A stretch of 64,000 nucleotides of DNA from Cladorhizidae sp. MBARI D1340-BT2 (Eukaryota > Porifera > Demospongiae > Poecilosclerida > Cladorhizidae), in contig JAQNBH010000009.1 in the NCBI GenBank assembly GCA_028752905.1, forward strand, positions 29,439,976 to 29,503,975, written 5' to 3'. Position 1 is the stretch's first letter, and every line of letters begins with the position of its first letter. Made by a program: the position numbers and the translations under genes. This document shows, in pieces, positions 10,986-23,329 of this stretch. The notes beneath the pieces are model-generated. The model was not told the DNA's origin and searched no databases. It worked only from the letters and a program-made list of their open reading frames with translations.

Positions 10986-11919
10986 ATCTCTAATGCTATG
11001 TAAATAAGAATGGAATTGCTAACTGGATAATATTTATATCTTTATGCAAGCATACAGTCAGGTAGGTAATTATTACTTGTAGTTATGTATATGGAAATGC
11101 AATAGTTTACTACAAGCAGCATAAACAGATGCAGTATCACAAGCATTCTGTGTAGTATTAGCTACCTGCACAACAACATGCAATTTAAGTGACATGTAGC
11201 AGTTCTTAGCAATGGCTACTAAACCGTCATTCCTCGAATTCTTTCCTAGACAGGGATTTGGAATCAGCAGCCACAACGACCATAGTGATAGGAATTCTTA
11301 TAAGTTGCTGAAGTTTATGAGGGAAGATGATTCCAAGATATAAGCAGTGAAAATTTTTATAATTAAGCATGCTAGCTTGTAAAAAATAGAACACTACATC
11401 CATCATCAGTGTTTGGATGAGCTATTGAGAATAATGACTTGAGTATACAGAGAAGGATGCTGGGGACCTGTAAGTATTATGCAAATATTGATTCTTGTGA
11501 TGTGTGCAACCAATGCTACAAGAACTATCTCTAATTGCATGAAAGAGAATGAAGATCTACTTACACTAACCATAAAGCAAGAGAGCATTATATTTTGTAA
11601 AAAAATTTGATCATAGGCATTTTTGTAAACATTGAGACAACGTTTTGCTGATGTCTCAAAGTATAAATGCACAGGGTTAATAATATTTATTACCACAATG
11701 CCCGGACCATTGTGTCAGTACCTACTCCACAGAACACTTGTGGCACTGCCTTTCTATATACTGCTTGAAGGCAATTGTTGCATCTCGCCAATTACAATAT
11801 ATATGTTATCCGCAAACCTGGAATTTGCTCAATCCTAGGACCGCGAAAGCCAATTCCTGATCACCAATCAGATCGAATCAAGTTTGCTCCCACGTGGGAA
11901 GAGGTTGTAGGAAGGAGAA
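10986..11919. other. Non-coding stretch upstream of the integrase-Ulp1 gene
   Basis: AT-rich, with no long frame that looks real. The last 80 bp before the probable start at 11920 contain CCAATTCC and CACCAATCAG, possible CCAAT-type promoter elements. No terminal inverted repeat for the downstream element was recognised here. Confidence 0.4.
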
Positions 11920-14900
11920 ATGGAAGGAGAGAATGCCTATGATGATTGTCTTCTGCAAATCTTTCTTTCTGGAAGGAACCTTGGAAGAAAAACCATATCA
12001 AGAACAAAGGGACAAGCTGTTGTCAAATTTCTGAAAGGGGAGATGGCGAACAGTGATTCTAAATTCAATTTTTGGGTGAAACAATTTTTTTAAAAACTTT
12101 TGGAGTACCCTGCTCTTGGGCTTAAGGATGTACTTTGTATACCAGGAAAGAAAAGGTATGATTCAACCCAAATAGCCAGTGATATATTTTGTGAGACATA
12201 TTTTGTTGTTAGACAGGTCTCCTTATTTTATAAGTTTAAAGCCACAAGTCAAGTGCCAATCTATTTGAAGGCCTGGATGATAATAACAAAGACAAAACTT
12301 GGTTTAATTGATCGAAATCCAGTAGCCATTCGCTTCATGAGCCAGACACTTTACTGAATCGCAGTTATACAGTGTCGTTTTAATCTAATCTTTTTTCAGG
12401 ATGAGAATGACTCCTCCATCCTTGGACATTATCGGAGAGTGGTTTACATTGAAGAGTTTCATACTATTTTGAATAGAGTGCACTGTGATGTTCAAGTTCA
12501 TATGGGCTATGAAAAGACTCTAGCCGAGGTACAGAATGTCTATCATTTCTATATAAAAACAGATTCTATGCATGTGATCTTGTGTTTGAAATGTAGCCCT
12601 TGATGCATGCTCTCATTTTGGCACTCAAATATTGTAGGTACAGTGTAGCTCTACTGGTTGAACACCTAAAGATAGCACCTGAGATTGAAAATTGTGACTG
12701 ACTGTCAGTTATATAAGCTGTGCATAATATGAGTATTGCTCATGTCAACCATAAAATGTTTTTAATCAGGTGTCCATGAATATTTGAATTGAGGTCCTGA
12801 CATAAGGTTGCTACCTCTAACTTTTATATGGTTTTGGTAAGTGCAAACATACAATTTGTCATATCCAAATTCAATTGAGTCCAAGGACTGTGCAGCGTAG
12901 CATATGAGTAAAACACTACTATTGTAGTAACCTCCAATTGACTTTTAGTTAAAAATTGGAACACACAGGAAGTTACATTTTGGACACAATAAAACACTCG
13001 CTATGAAGTATGTTGACGTTTGGATGTTATTAATCCTTATGTTGCACCCATTTCCTATTTTATATCGGTTTGACCTACATCCTTTTAATAGTAGCAAAAA
13101 CATGGGTGTGTGCATTTAGATTTACATTGTCCGTTTCATCCACTAGATAGAGCAAGCATACACCTCTCAGCTTTTTAATGTTGAATATCTAAATACCCAT
13201 GGGTTAATCCTGTTGTTTTAGTATGTGGTAAACAACCAGCGACATTTTATAATAGTGATCTGTTTTGGTTATCAATGCAAAATGCTGGTAATTCAATTCT
13301 CTGTCTTCACCATACTCCCTCTAGATTTCTTCGAACTATGCGTGTCTACCAAGATCTGTTGTGGAGAAGTACGTTCAAATATGTAATGTGTGTAACCTTC
13401 AGAAGCCACAAACCAACAGTGCCCCACTTAAACCTATCATTTCTTCTGGGTTTATCACTCGAGGACAGGTAATATTATTAGTACCAAATATGTTGGTATT
13501 TAGTATTGTCTTATTTAGGTGGATTTGATTGACATGCGACATAGACCAGACGACCGCCATAACTGGATTGGCCACTACTTGTATAATTGGTCCAAATTCC
13601 ATGTACTGTTTGCTCTTGAGCACAAGAGTGCAATTGAGGTGGCTAAAAACTTGTCCAGTCGTGTTTTTGCATATTTCGGTGTTCCCAAGGTTTGTGTGAC
13701 CCATAATTGATTATTAATGGTTACAGCATGCTTGAGTGTTCCTATGTATAGATATTTCAATCTGATAACGGAAGAGAATTTGTCAATCATATCATAGACA
13801 AACTGGTGAAGACCTGGCCGGGGAAAGCCACCATCATAAACGGTCGACCAAGACACCCTTAATCACAGGGTCTAGTGGAACGTGCAAATGCTAAAGTTGA
13901 AGAACTTCTTGCATGTCGGTTTGAACAGAATGAATGTGATATGGCATGGTCACATTGGTTACCTGAAATTCAGTGTATGTTTGATTTTCATAATAGTGTT
14001 TCATAAACAATAGTGATTCATAAACAACTATAATTGGTGACTGTATGATACTATAAAAGAAGATACCATAAATATGTAATCTAGCTGAACTTTTCATGGT
14101 AATGGTGATTGATAGGTTATAGATGAGTGTTTAGTACAGCCATTGTAGTACTAATATGGGCATCCTGATGGCAGCATGAACTTCACATACTTGGTCATCT
14201 CTGCTTTTTTTGGTATGTGTGTGTATACTACTAGATCAACTGAATACATGTGTTCATGAAACCATGAAGTGTACTCCATACGAATTGGGATACGGACAAC
14301 CACCACATAGCGGTGTATTTCCAGGTACTAATCTAGGGTCAGTAATGGAGGAAGATATCGCAGACTTGATCAATGAAACTGAGCCTATGGAACATGTATC
14401 AGCAGACAAAAGTTCTACTCCTCTACCTTGTTCAGATGATCCAAGCTCTGCTGAACACTCCTCACCATCTGTCCCTCACTGTAGTGAACCTCATTGCACA
14501 GAGATTGATTTCAGAAATAAGCAAAGTAAAACAATTTTAGACCTTTTAATATTTCTAATCCAGGGTCGGTATAATGGAGAGTAAAACAATTTTAGACATT
14601 CTATTTTAATACCAAATAAACATTGCACAGAGCTTTCCTTGTGTTGAGACTTGAGAGTGAAAACACAAGTAAATTACTTTTAGCAATCCCATTATATAAC
14701 ATTTTGATGATGTAATAAACATTTTATTAAAAATATTTCTTCAGGTACTCCATTGGCAACAAGCCAGAAGCATAGCAAACGAAGAAAGGAAGCTGATAGA
14801 AACTATCGATTGAATGCTGAAAGAATGGTGAAACAATACAGTAAACGGAAACGCCATGCTGTTGAATCATTTGCTGTTGGGGATTTAGTCAGCATTCAAA

Positions 14901-16367
14901 TCCCACGAATCGACAGAGCATCAACTGATTTTCGACGGATACCATGTGTAATAGTTGTTGTCTCTGGTACCAAGAGACCTGTGTATCGCCTACGTTGTCA
15001 ATATGGGGTATTGAAAAACTGTGCTTATGATGGACAACTTGAGCGGTATTCTGGCAAAGTCGAGCTTTCACCAAATGACTGGAAAATGGAATCCTTTTTG
15101 TCTCTACGAGAAACTGCACTGCTCTTTAACCCTAAGAATGCCTATTATGGTAACTCATGTGGTTGCAAAGGTGGATGCAAAAACTCTCATTGCTCTTGTA
15201 AGAAAGCCAGAAAGTTGTGCACCAAAATATGTCATACTGGATTACCTTGCTTTAACAGTGACAAGAAAGGATTCCATGATGGTGTTGTTTGTGGGTAGTG
15301 CCATCACCAGAGCTACTGGCTTACCGGTGGAAACAAAAGTTGTCGATGATGTCAAACTTGTATGTAGTTCTGTAAGTGGATCCAAGCCTGATAGTAGTGT
15401 TGTGGGTGGTACTGTCAGTAGAGCTACTAAAGACAAAAAAAATGACGATGATGTTGAACTTCTAGATAGTTCTGTCAGTGATGATAGAAAGCCTGGACTA
15501 GTTATTGTTGATCACTACACTGATATAACAGTCCCACCAATGTGGATCCCAGACCTAGTAGAAGATTGTGACATGATTCTTAATGGAAACTGGTTAGTGG
15601 ATTCCCATATGTATGCCTATCAGAAACTTCTCAAAAAAGTACTTCTCTCCATCAATGGATTGCAAGCTACTACTGTGGTCTCTAATCTTAGCACTGACGT
15701 TATTCAGAGTCATGCAGTCTAGATTTTGAACAGTCAAAACAACCACTGGATCTGCATTGAGCTGAGCAAGGAAGATAATAGTGAAGTTAAGGTATATGAT
15801 AGTCTTTACAATCGTTTGCCTCAATCAACTTCTGAACAGATAGCTGCACTTGTATTTTCAAGGAATAAAACGATCACAGCAAGGTTTATGAACATTCAGC
15901 AGCAGACCAATGGTAATGACTGTGGAGTTTTTGCTATTGCTTGTGCAGTAGCCCTCTGTTATGGTGAAGATCCAGACAAGGATATCTCCAAAATGAGATG
16001 TCACCTCGTAAATTGTTTCGAGTCACGTAAAATGCTACCTTTTCCTGGTAAAACTGTTACAAACCTCTCTCCGGCAATCGAACCATTTCAAACAATCGAA
16101 CTGTACTGCGTCTGCCGAATGCCATGGAACAAAAGTAGGATGGCAGAATGTTCAAAATGTGGGGAGTGGTACCATGACAAGTGCATCAAGATTCCCAGAG
16201 TTGTATTTCGACAGAAGATATGGATTGGACACCCACAATACAAATCTCAGGTTTTAATTGCCCATGGGCTTGCAGTATATAATTACAGTAATGTAAATTG
16301 TTTGAACATATATGTAAGCTTTAAGCACGATTCTCTAAGATATAATTTTATGCAAATCTTTTTATGA
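11920..16367 (+). pseudogene. Integrase-CXC-Ulp1-PHD transposon gene (Ginger/KRBA2-like)
   Basis: Exons seen: 11920-~12156 (contains KFNFWVKQFF and GLKDVLCIPGKK), 12400-12528, 13325-13468, 13519-13689, 13752-13974, 14235-14525 and 14745 onward. Splice phases agree at the 13468/13519, 13689/13752, 13974/14235 and 14525/14745 junctions. Domains in order: HHCC zinc binding (VHCDVQVHMGYEKT, ICNVCNLQK), DDE integrase core (VDLIDM, FQSDNGREF, GLVERAN), a basic C-terminal barrel (GDLVSIQIPRIDR), a Cys-rich CXC-like region (CGCKGGCKNSHCSCKKARK), an acidic repeat, a Ulp1/C48 protease (NHWICIEL, VYDSLYN, NGNDCGVFAIA) and a PHD finger start (LYCVCRMPW, AECSKCGEWYHDKC). It is broken by TAA at 12091 and 13860, a frame change near 15295 and TAG at 15720. 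The PHD finger lacks its last Cys pair. Ginger-group transposons and vertebrate KRBA2 carry this integrase type. No terminal repeats were found, so it could be an element or a captured gene. Confidence 0.85.
14526..14640 (+). repeat. Short direct duplication of an exon-end/donor segment
   Basis: GTAAAACAATTTTAGAC occurs at 14526 and again at 14581, with TTTTAAT-rich sequence after each. The first copy is the donor of the exon ending at 14525, so the duplication creates a second potential donor-like site 55 bp downstream within the intron. Confidence 0.7.
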
Positions 16368-16766
16368 ATGCTAAAAATAATTTTTTACCCCAGTTCCAAA
16401 TGAATAGCATACTCACATGGAAAATGAACAGACAGGTCAATAGGCAACATATAAAAAAGACGTTAGTCATAATTATGCACTTGAAACAAGTCTTTCCTCA
16501 GATATTACTTATGAAAAGCAGCATAATGGGCCGTCCCCATTGATCATGACTCTTCAAAATTGAATGATGATACATACTTAATAATCTGCCTACCAAGTTT
16601 TGCAATGATCCTCCGAGACAGTCATACATACAAATGCACAAACAGACATGAGCAGAAACAAAATCCTGCCATGCACGCTTGTGGCCATCACCTCCCACAT
16701 ATCCATGTTATGCACATACAGAAATAAATGTCTGGACACCATGCCATATATAGTATGATTGCTTAC
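16368..16766. other. Sequence between the integrase gene and the coiled-coil exons
   Basis: No convincing coding frame on either strand and no recognised terminal repeat. The 3' end of the integrase-Ulp1-PHD element must lie in or near here if it has a defined end. Confidence 0.3.
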
Positions 16767-17227
16767 CATATCTTGATTCATAGTGAATCAAGTCCTTCTT
16801 CAGATCAGTGATAGTGTGAGAGTTCTCCGAAACTTGCTCCTTCAGATCAACGACATTTTGAGAACTCTCTGAAAGTTCTTCCTTCAGATCAGTGACACTT
16901 TGAGAGCTCTCTAAAAGTTGCTTCTTCAGATCAACGATACTTTGAGAGTTCTTTGAAAGTTGCTCTTTCAGATCAATGAACACTTTGAGAGCTCTCTGAA
17001 AGTTCTTCCTTCAGATCAATGACACTTTGAGAGCTCTCTGAAAGTTCTTCCTTCAGATCAACGACACTTTGAGAGCTCTCTGAAAGTTGCTTCTATCAAG
17101 GACTCTTTGAGAGCTCTCCAACTCCACTATTGAAAAACTCAGATTAAACTGGTTCTTTGATCATCAGTATGAAGCTCACCTTCGAGTCGCTTTCGGTTTT
17201 CAGTAGCACGGTCACGTTTACGTTGCT
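16767..17227 (-). pseudogene. Two exons of a 14-residue coiled-coil repeat protein
   Basis: Exon 17180-17227 (48 bp) follows an AG acceptor, reads QRKRDRATENRKRLE and ends G|GTGAGC. A 53-bp intron ending TTTTTCAATAG follows. Exon 16767-17126 begins VELESSQRVLDR, consists of eight units of about 42 bp each encoding DLKEELSESSQSVT-type sequence, and ends with HYESRYG at GGTAAGC. Two heptads per unit with hydrophobic residues at a/d positions predict a coiled coil. A 5-bp deletion in the first unit and a 1-bp insertion in the fourth leave different units in different frames, so the copy as read is not fully open. These could be allele-specific slippage or assembly errors. The parent protein is unknown. 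Confidence 0.6.
16780..17115 (-). repeat. 42-bp coding tandem repeat
   Basis: Eight units begin GAGCTCTCAAAGTGTC on the minus strand, each followed by sequence like GATCTGAAGGAAGAACTTTC. Period and protein repeat coincide (14 codons), as expected for expansion under frame constraint, with one 37-bp and one 43-bp unit breaking it. Confidence 0.85.
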
Positions 17228-18964
17228 CTGCCTATATCAAGTCCTATCACGAAAAGTGTGTCTTTTGGTTATTGTATACATCTATAATCAGTGAGTTGAC
17301 AGTTACATCATAAAAAATATGCATACACTCTGCATACATGTTGTTAAATGGAGCTGCTTACTATCAGTGACTGCTGGAAAAGAAGTACTTAATTATAAAA
17401 ACTAATTGTAATACAAGTGAAGAGTTAAAGAAATACTTAAGGGAGAGGAGCACCACAAATAGATATCGTAAAAAAAGGTATTAGGTTGTACAGTTCATGA
17501 AATTATTTCTCTCTAACTGTTTTATCTTTTACATCCTGTTCTGCATACTGAGTTAATTTTTCCATCCTTGGTAAGTCACTACAGATCGTTCTAGATTTTG
17601 GGATCCTTTAGCTATAGTAGAGTAATTTCTTCGTAGTTGCATTTGTGATGGTTAGGCATTTGTAAAAGCAAGCTGTTCACACACAAAAATAAGCTGGTTC
17701 CTACATATTTGGAGCTGGTTAGGGACCTGCTGTCCACACTGGCATAAGAATTGTTCCCTGGTAAGCCACAATAGTGGACTCACACATGTTTGTTCATATG
17801 CCAATCAGGCGCTACTGTTTTTGCTGTCTTGAACATGTCAGGAGAGAACAGTAAAGTTGAGCAGTAGCATCTGGATAAGCTGATGAGATGCAAGGAGGTA
17901 GCATATACATAGCCAAGTATACTGCTGAGACCATAGCTTTTTATGCTAGAATTGTTTGTTACACAGACTTTCTCGACAATCAACTTAAATTTACCCACTC
18001 AACATTCTGGCTAATGCTCTAGCCTTCATCAGGAACAATGAGATGGTAAGACTCATACGAATCTTAGCATCTTATTATTCCTGATTGAGGTTAGAAGGAA
18101 TTTCAAATGAGCAAATTTAAGTTAATAATCTAGAAAGTTATATCTACAATGTCAACTGAGAATACTTTGAAAGCTACAATAGTTTTCGATTTAATTGATC
18201 ATACATTGATATCTATACTGAATGGAATTTGAATTAGTTCTGAGACCATTCCAGTTGCAAGATATGGTCCTCCTCACTTCCCTCTATGTAACCAGTTATT
18301 TTGTAAATTAATGTCACAGTTGACATTTCACTGTAAACCTTATCGTCTCTCATCACATGAAAAAGGGGAGAGTTTGAGAGAAGCATTTTTGGTGAACAAC
18401 AATACACAAATTCCAAAATGAATGTTTGTAAATATTGTTGACCAATGCTGAGGAGAGTTGTCTAGAAACAAATCTCACCAATGATGAACTTTCATACAGC
18501 AAGTTAATATATAAGTAAAACATGGATGAACACAATGTAATAGTACAAAATACTACGAGTAATATCTATATCTCTATGGATAATCAATTGGCTCTTTATG
18601 TGCATCTCCACTCTCTGCAGGAAAGCATTAAACTGCTCCAGGAAAGTCATAGCTCGGCAACTATTATAGCTATCAAGCAAGGTAGACTCAGAATTGACCT
18701 CTCTTTACAATGCTTTCACTGCTCTAAGATCTCAACTAAGCTTGGATGTATGCATGGATTTCTTTTCCTTGATATTAACTGCTTTCACCTTCAGAATTAT
18801 GCATTGCATGTCCTGAAGCTCGATCACAATCTTTCAAGCCTTGTTGACCAATTCTCCACTGTTGTTGGATGTCACTGTTATGCCAGCTCTAAACTCTGGT
18901 TGATTTGCCTCTCATGTTTTATTTCACCAAAAGTTGTTTAGTATACATGTCGTTAACATCCACA
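17228..18964. other. Stretch with no recognised gene
   Basis: A few 60-140 codon frames occur on both strands (for example + 18522-18941), but none shows a domain, splice sites or composition that convinces me. The phrase GCTCTAGCCTTCATCAGGA at about 18015 recurs at about 48030, so a short dispersed repeat is present. Confidence 0.3.
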
Positions 18965-19185
18965 TGGTCGATTATGAAGTGCCGCTCTTGAAATAAATAT
19001 CAGCTTATGAGCATGTTTAATAAGCTTCAACATTAGGGTAATGTGTTTCACAGAACATTGCAGCAGGAGTTTTACTAGCATAACCAGGCCTGTTTATAGC
19101 TGCAAATATCTGTAGCTGTCCACAATTTCCTAACGAGTATCTTGCTGCTCTTACGTTAGTTAGCTTCCAAACATCATAACCACAA
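18965..19185 (-). repeat. Dispersed repeat, copy 1 (minus orientation)
   Basis: The minus strand matches 30785-31000 on the plus strand over about 200 bp, including AGCAAGATACTCGTTAGGAA, ATAAACAGGCCTGGTTATGC against ATAAATAGGCCTGGTTATGC, and CAATGTTCTG. It may be part of an unrecognised transposon. No coding function is assigned. Confidence 0.75.
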
Positions 19186-20185
19186 TGGAGAAACCCTTAA
19201 GGCATGGTCAGATATGTTGAATATGTGCACAGCAATACAGGATATTTTTTGGGGGTAATTTTATTCCCAAGAGCATATACTCACTCTATACCATATGGCA
19301 AGTGAGGTGATGAGAATGTAGAGCAAATATTTAACTATTATGGCTATACTACTTTAAATTTATTCTAGTGCATGCAAACCCAAATACTTCAGAGTTAGGG
19401 CAACTCAAGACTTCTCAAGTTTGAGGCATCTTGTGGGAAAGTCTAAAACTTCCATTTGGTTCTCGTCTCACAAATGCCCAGACATAAGAAAAGATCTAAC
19501 TTTTTTTCGTGAGAACCATCACAGAAAGTAACATTAATAATCTCCTGCAAATTATGAATTTTGCGTCAAAATTATTCTTCTACCAGCCTTCTTTGGGTCC
19601 ATGCAGCAACTTCCACTCTCTGCAATGTTTACTAACATAACACTTATTAGCTTTCTCTGTCACCAATCATGTCGCTGCCCATATCCATGGCAACCAATCA
19701 TAGACCTAGGATTGCCTCATGTGTATGGTTAGGTATACTACCAAACAAACCAAAGTTTGGTGACAATATCATTAAACTTGCTCTGCAACCTGAGTTCTCC
19801 ACAACTTTTGGGCTTACGATGGATTTTTCTCTATGGTAATGTTGATGACTGATATTAGACTGCTGCTATGAAGTAACATGCTTTGCACTTCAATAGGTCA
19901 ACATCCCTAGTCCAATGTGGAGGGATGTCATATAGCATTCACTAGTCCGGCATGTTCTAGTCTAAGCAGAGAGTATGGCCAGACCTATTCAAAAGACAAA
20001 AAGAGTTTTCCTTAATATCAATGTTGAGCTCAAGATCTGTGATATTATGAAGAACTGGATAAATTTAGCTTGAGTGGCAGTGGAATGCAGTATAGGAGAG
20101 TGGATTGCCAATGATTTTATGTGGAGCTAAAAATAGCTGAAGGTCTTCCACACTGAAGTTCAGTTATCGATGATTTTCAATTATT
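19186..20185. other. Stretch with no recognised gene; may hold lost 5' part of the DIRS-like element
   Basis: No frame longer than 60 codons. The downstream retroelement should have an RT domain here, but I could not recover RT motifs, so that part is either deleted or decayed beyond recognition. Confidence 0.3.
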
Positions 20186-21725
20186 AGAACTCCATTTGTT
20201 GGAATAATTGGGCGGCTACAATACGTATGCAGCTTAATAAAATCAGGCAGATCATTCCTGAGAAGAAACTGACCTGCCAGCATTAGCTAGAGAGCTCCAT
20301 TATAGCACCAGGATCAGAATGAGTTTCTGTCAGCTTTTATGGTGGGCCTGCATTGTCCAAGCATAGAATAGGGGGAGGATTGGTGTTGGGAAGTGATCTT
20401 AATTCCAATGCCCCACGATGATGGGGATGTGGAATATTCTTGTCATGAGGGCAATGGTATTAAGATAAACTACCACAAGCATAGAAAATCCCTCACATCA
20501 TGGTGAAGGAACTGTTTCCATTAGTGATTGGGCAAGCTTTATGGGAAAAAATTGTGGTGGGCATAAGCAGCTAAATACTGGTGTAGCAGTGTTGAATTGG
20601 TGGCCATCCTGATATTAGGTGGTAGAAAGGTTGTCAATGTGATGAACCTCATGAAAAGCCTGTTCTTCTTTTGCTCTAATATAATCTGCTAATTATAAGC
20701 CAGCACATCCCTGGGAGAGAGAATAGAGCAGTGGATAATCTGTCCCAAAATGATGTAACATATTTCTGTGCCCGGTCCCTTCAGCCATCAGAGAACCTGA
20801 TGTCATCTCACAAGAACTGTAAGTAACTCTAGTATCTAGCTGGCCGAACTGGGCTAAAGAGAGGTGAAGAAACTTATTGATTAGGAATGGCCAAGGTCAC
20901 ATACTGCAGTAGTCCATAAAAATACCAGGAATTTTATATTGCAGGGGGGCTTCAGGCAGTTCAGCAACAGAGACGGGGTGCCGTGCAGCTTCATGTCATA
21001 GATTGCTGGGTCAGGGTTAAACCATCATATCATCAAGTATACTTGTCAGCAATCTGATTTCTCTACATCGCTGATGGCAAGAAAGACCACTTGGAGCTTG
21101 CCCATCAACATCTACAATACAGTCTGCAGGGAATCAAATGGTTGGAAGCATACCAAGGTTGGGAGAAATGACAGAAATTGCTCCTGATATTCTTATAAAG
21201 CTGAAAGGAGGTGGGGGGCCCACTCATACCATTGTACATCACACATTGGGATGCATGCTGCTTTAACCTCTGTTGCTTTCCAAGATCAGGAGAAATGAAA
21301 TGACAGTCTATCAGAAGCCTCTATGAACCAAAATGCCACTTGTCTTGCTCAACTATTGCAGTGGGGCATCCGTCCTGCCAGGACATCATAAGAATGACTA
21401 TTACAGTCGAAGATAGACTATTTTCATCACGGAATCCAGCTCTTCATCGGGAAGAAAAAGTCAGATATCTGTCCAGTCAGGACCCTGCTTAACCTCTGGG
21501 TAAAAAAAGGCCCACTCTCTGTGTTTCGAGACAGCACATATCTGACAATTCAATGGTTAGTGGTTGCATGACGGTCCCCAGCCAAGGCCGGGTTAGATGC
21601 ATCTGGGTACTGTAGACCCAAATGCATTCAACGTATTGGGATCTACACTACAGTTCGGATAAGGGAAAACTTTGGATATATGAAAAGCAAGCAAGTCATT
21701 ATAAACTTGACTCGGGTGTTTGAAT
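20186..21725 (+). pseudogene. Decayed DIRS-like retroelement (RT end, RNase H, tyrosine recombinase)
   Basis: There is no long open frame, but motifs appear in the right order across frames. The end of the RT connection is IIGRLQYVCSLIKSGRSFLR (about 20190-20260). RNase H-like signals are VKELFPLVIGQALW (about 20500), VVNVMNLMKSLFFF and HIPGRENRAVDNLSQND (about 20720). A recombinase core-binding part follows at about 21040 (YLSAI, LQYSLQGIKWLEAY), then MTEIAPDILIKLKG and DACCFNLCCFPRSGEM, which carries the Arg expected in box I of tyrosine recombinases. Last is IQLFIGKKKSDICPVRTLLN (about 21430). The RT-RNase H-tyrosine recombinase order is diagnostic of DIRS/Ngaro/PAT elements. No terminal repeats were identified. 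It is clearly dead. Confidence 0.7.
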
Positions 21726-21729
21726 AATT

Positions 21730-23320
21730 GCTAATATCATTAGCGATTTTAGTCTGCAGGGCCATGGAATGTGAGCAGCTTACTTCCTGAAGGAGAAGCA
21801 GCTATATCCTCAGTAGCAGCCATGCTGTCTTATACACATATTCATTCATTTACAGTATTTTTGTGTGTATTTTATACGAGCAATTGTTGTTGATTACTAC
21901 ATCCTGTACAATAACACTATTTACTAAAATGAGATGCAAGAGTTCTTTGCTTCATGCCTCTTTGTGCATGCCAGATGTCTCACTCCTTTAACAACCACCA
22001 GTGCTGTCTCAGAGGATTCAGAATTGCCTGCAACACTTGGTGGTCTATCTCATCACGCCAGTTTGCCTCTAGCAAATGGTGTGCTTCTGATACTCCTTCA
22101 TGTAACTTTTCATGGAATTCCACTGAGACTGGATGCCTTGTCCCCTTTTCTGAATGAAATAGAAATATAGAGTGCTTCCAAGCTGGTCGTCTTTAGCAAG
22201 GCTCATGACATGACTTGAACTCTCCACTGACTATAAATGGTGCTGCTAACTGTCGAAGTTTGGTTTCATTGTTCATGATCTCGGTTATCGTTGCATTTCT
22301 ACTGCCATACTCTTGTGAGAGTCTCAATTGGTTCCTTAAAATATCTTGCCAAGCACAGCCAACTAAGACTCATTAGATAAAACTGTGCTCTTCCTTTTTC
22401 AGGCTTAGCGAACTGATTTGACTTTCACCTGCAAATCTCTAGCCCTCCCTAATGAAATCTCCCATTGATGATCATTACCATGCAACTGAGTTTGAATAAT
22501 CCGACGTTCTGATACGTGAAAGTCTACTGTACCACAGCTTCAGCATAGGGGCAGCCACAAGTCACAAAGAAGAGCATGGAAGATTCAGTGATCTAGAAAC
22601 CTGGAGTTTGCAGGAGCTTGGCATACATAGAGAACATTTATACCCTAAGAGAACAGCTAGCCAGTTACTCCAGGTTGCCAGTGTCATAAAGTACCGTAAT
22701 TACATTTCAATATGAACTATGGGTACAATAGCTAATGATGGGGAATGGTGTGCAACAGTGATTGGTGGAAAGGAATGGAGGCAATATGTTGCTTTACTGG
22801 TTGGGCCAGATGCTGGGCCTCACAGCACCTCTAACTGTATTAGCACTTTGTTAATGAGGGGTTTGGTTTCTGATCCATCAGCCTGGCAAGTCCTACATGG
22901 CCCTGGCAGTTGAGGCACTAGCAAGAGGTAGGTAGAGTTATAACATCAAGAAAGAACACAAGTATTTACAGATATATTCGGTTGATATGTTCTTTTTACT
23001 CATAACTTTCCTAATATTGCCCATTGGCATCCTTAATAACTCTTAGAATGCGAAGGGAGTTACCCAGGTAATTTCCCCTGCACGCGGACACTGTTTATTG
23101 GAATCACCTGTTTTTTAAAATTACCTGATGTTTTTATTATTTTTTTTTTTGTGTTGTCTGTGGCTCGTTGAGGTGAGTGTTCATTGATATTCAGACTATC
23201 TCCTAACTTTCTACCTAACACGAGGCTAGAAGAATCTTTAGAGATGTCAAGACAAGTGAAGCTAGACTCCAAGTAAGATTATTATGTGGATGAGCTAACA
23301 ACCAGTTTGTTACATAGTGT
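21730..23320. other. Stretch with only unidentified short frames
   Basis: A minus frame around 21985-22160 (SEKGTRHPVSVEFHEKLHEG... to LNPLRQHWWLLKE) and a plus frame at 22719-22913 are open for about 60 codons each. Another minus frame at 23060-23272 is Ser/Lys-rich and crosses a poly-A run. None is recognised and none has supporting splice sites. Confidence 0.3.
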
Positions 23321-23329
23321 GCTCGAAGT

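Noticed and set aside
11700..16800. Terminal inverted repeats of the integrase-Ulp1-PHD element
   Set aside because: I scanned both flanks for a matching TGT...ACA pair and found none I could defend, so element ends are not called.
18522..18941. 139-codon plus frame
   Set aside because: No domain, no splice sites, and similar openness on the opposite strand; treated as chance.
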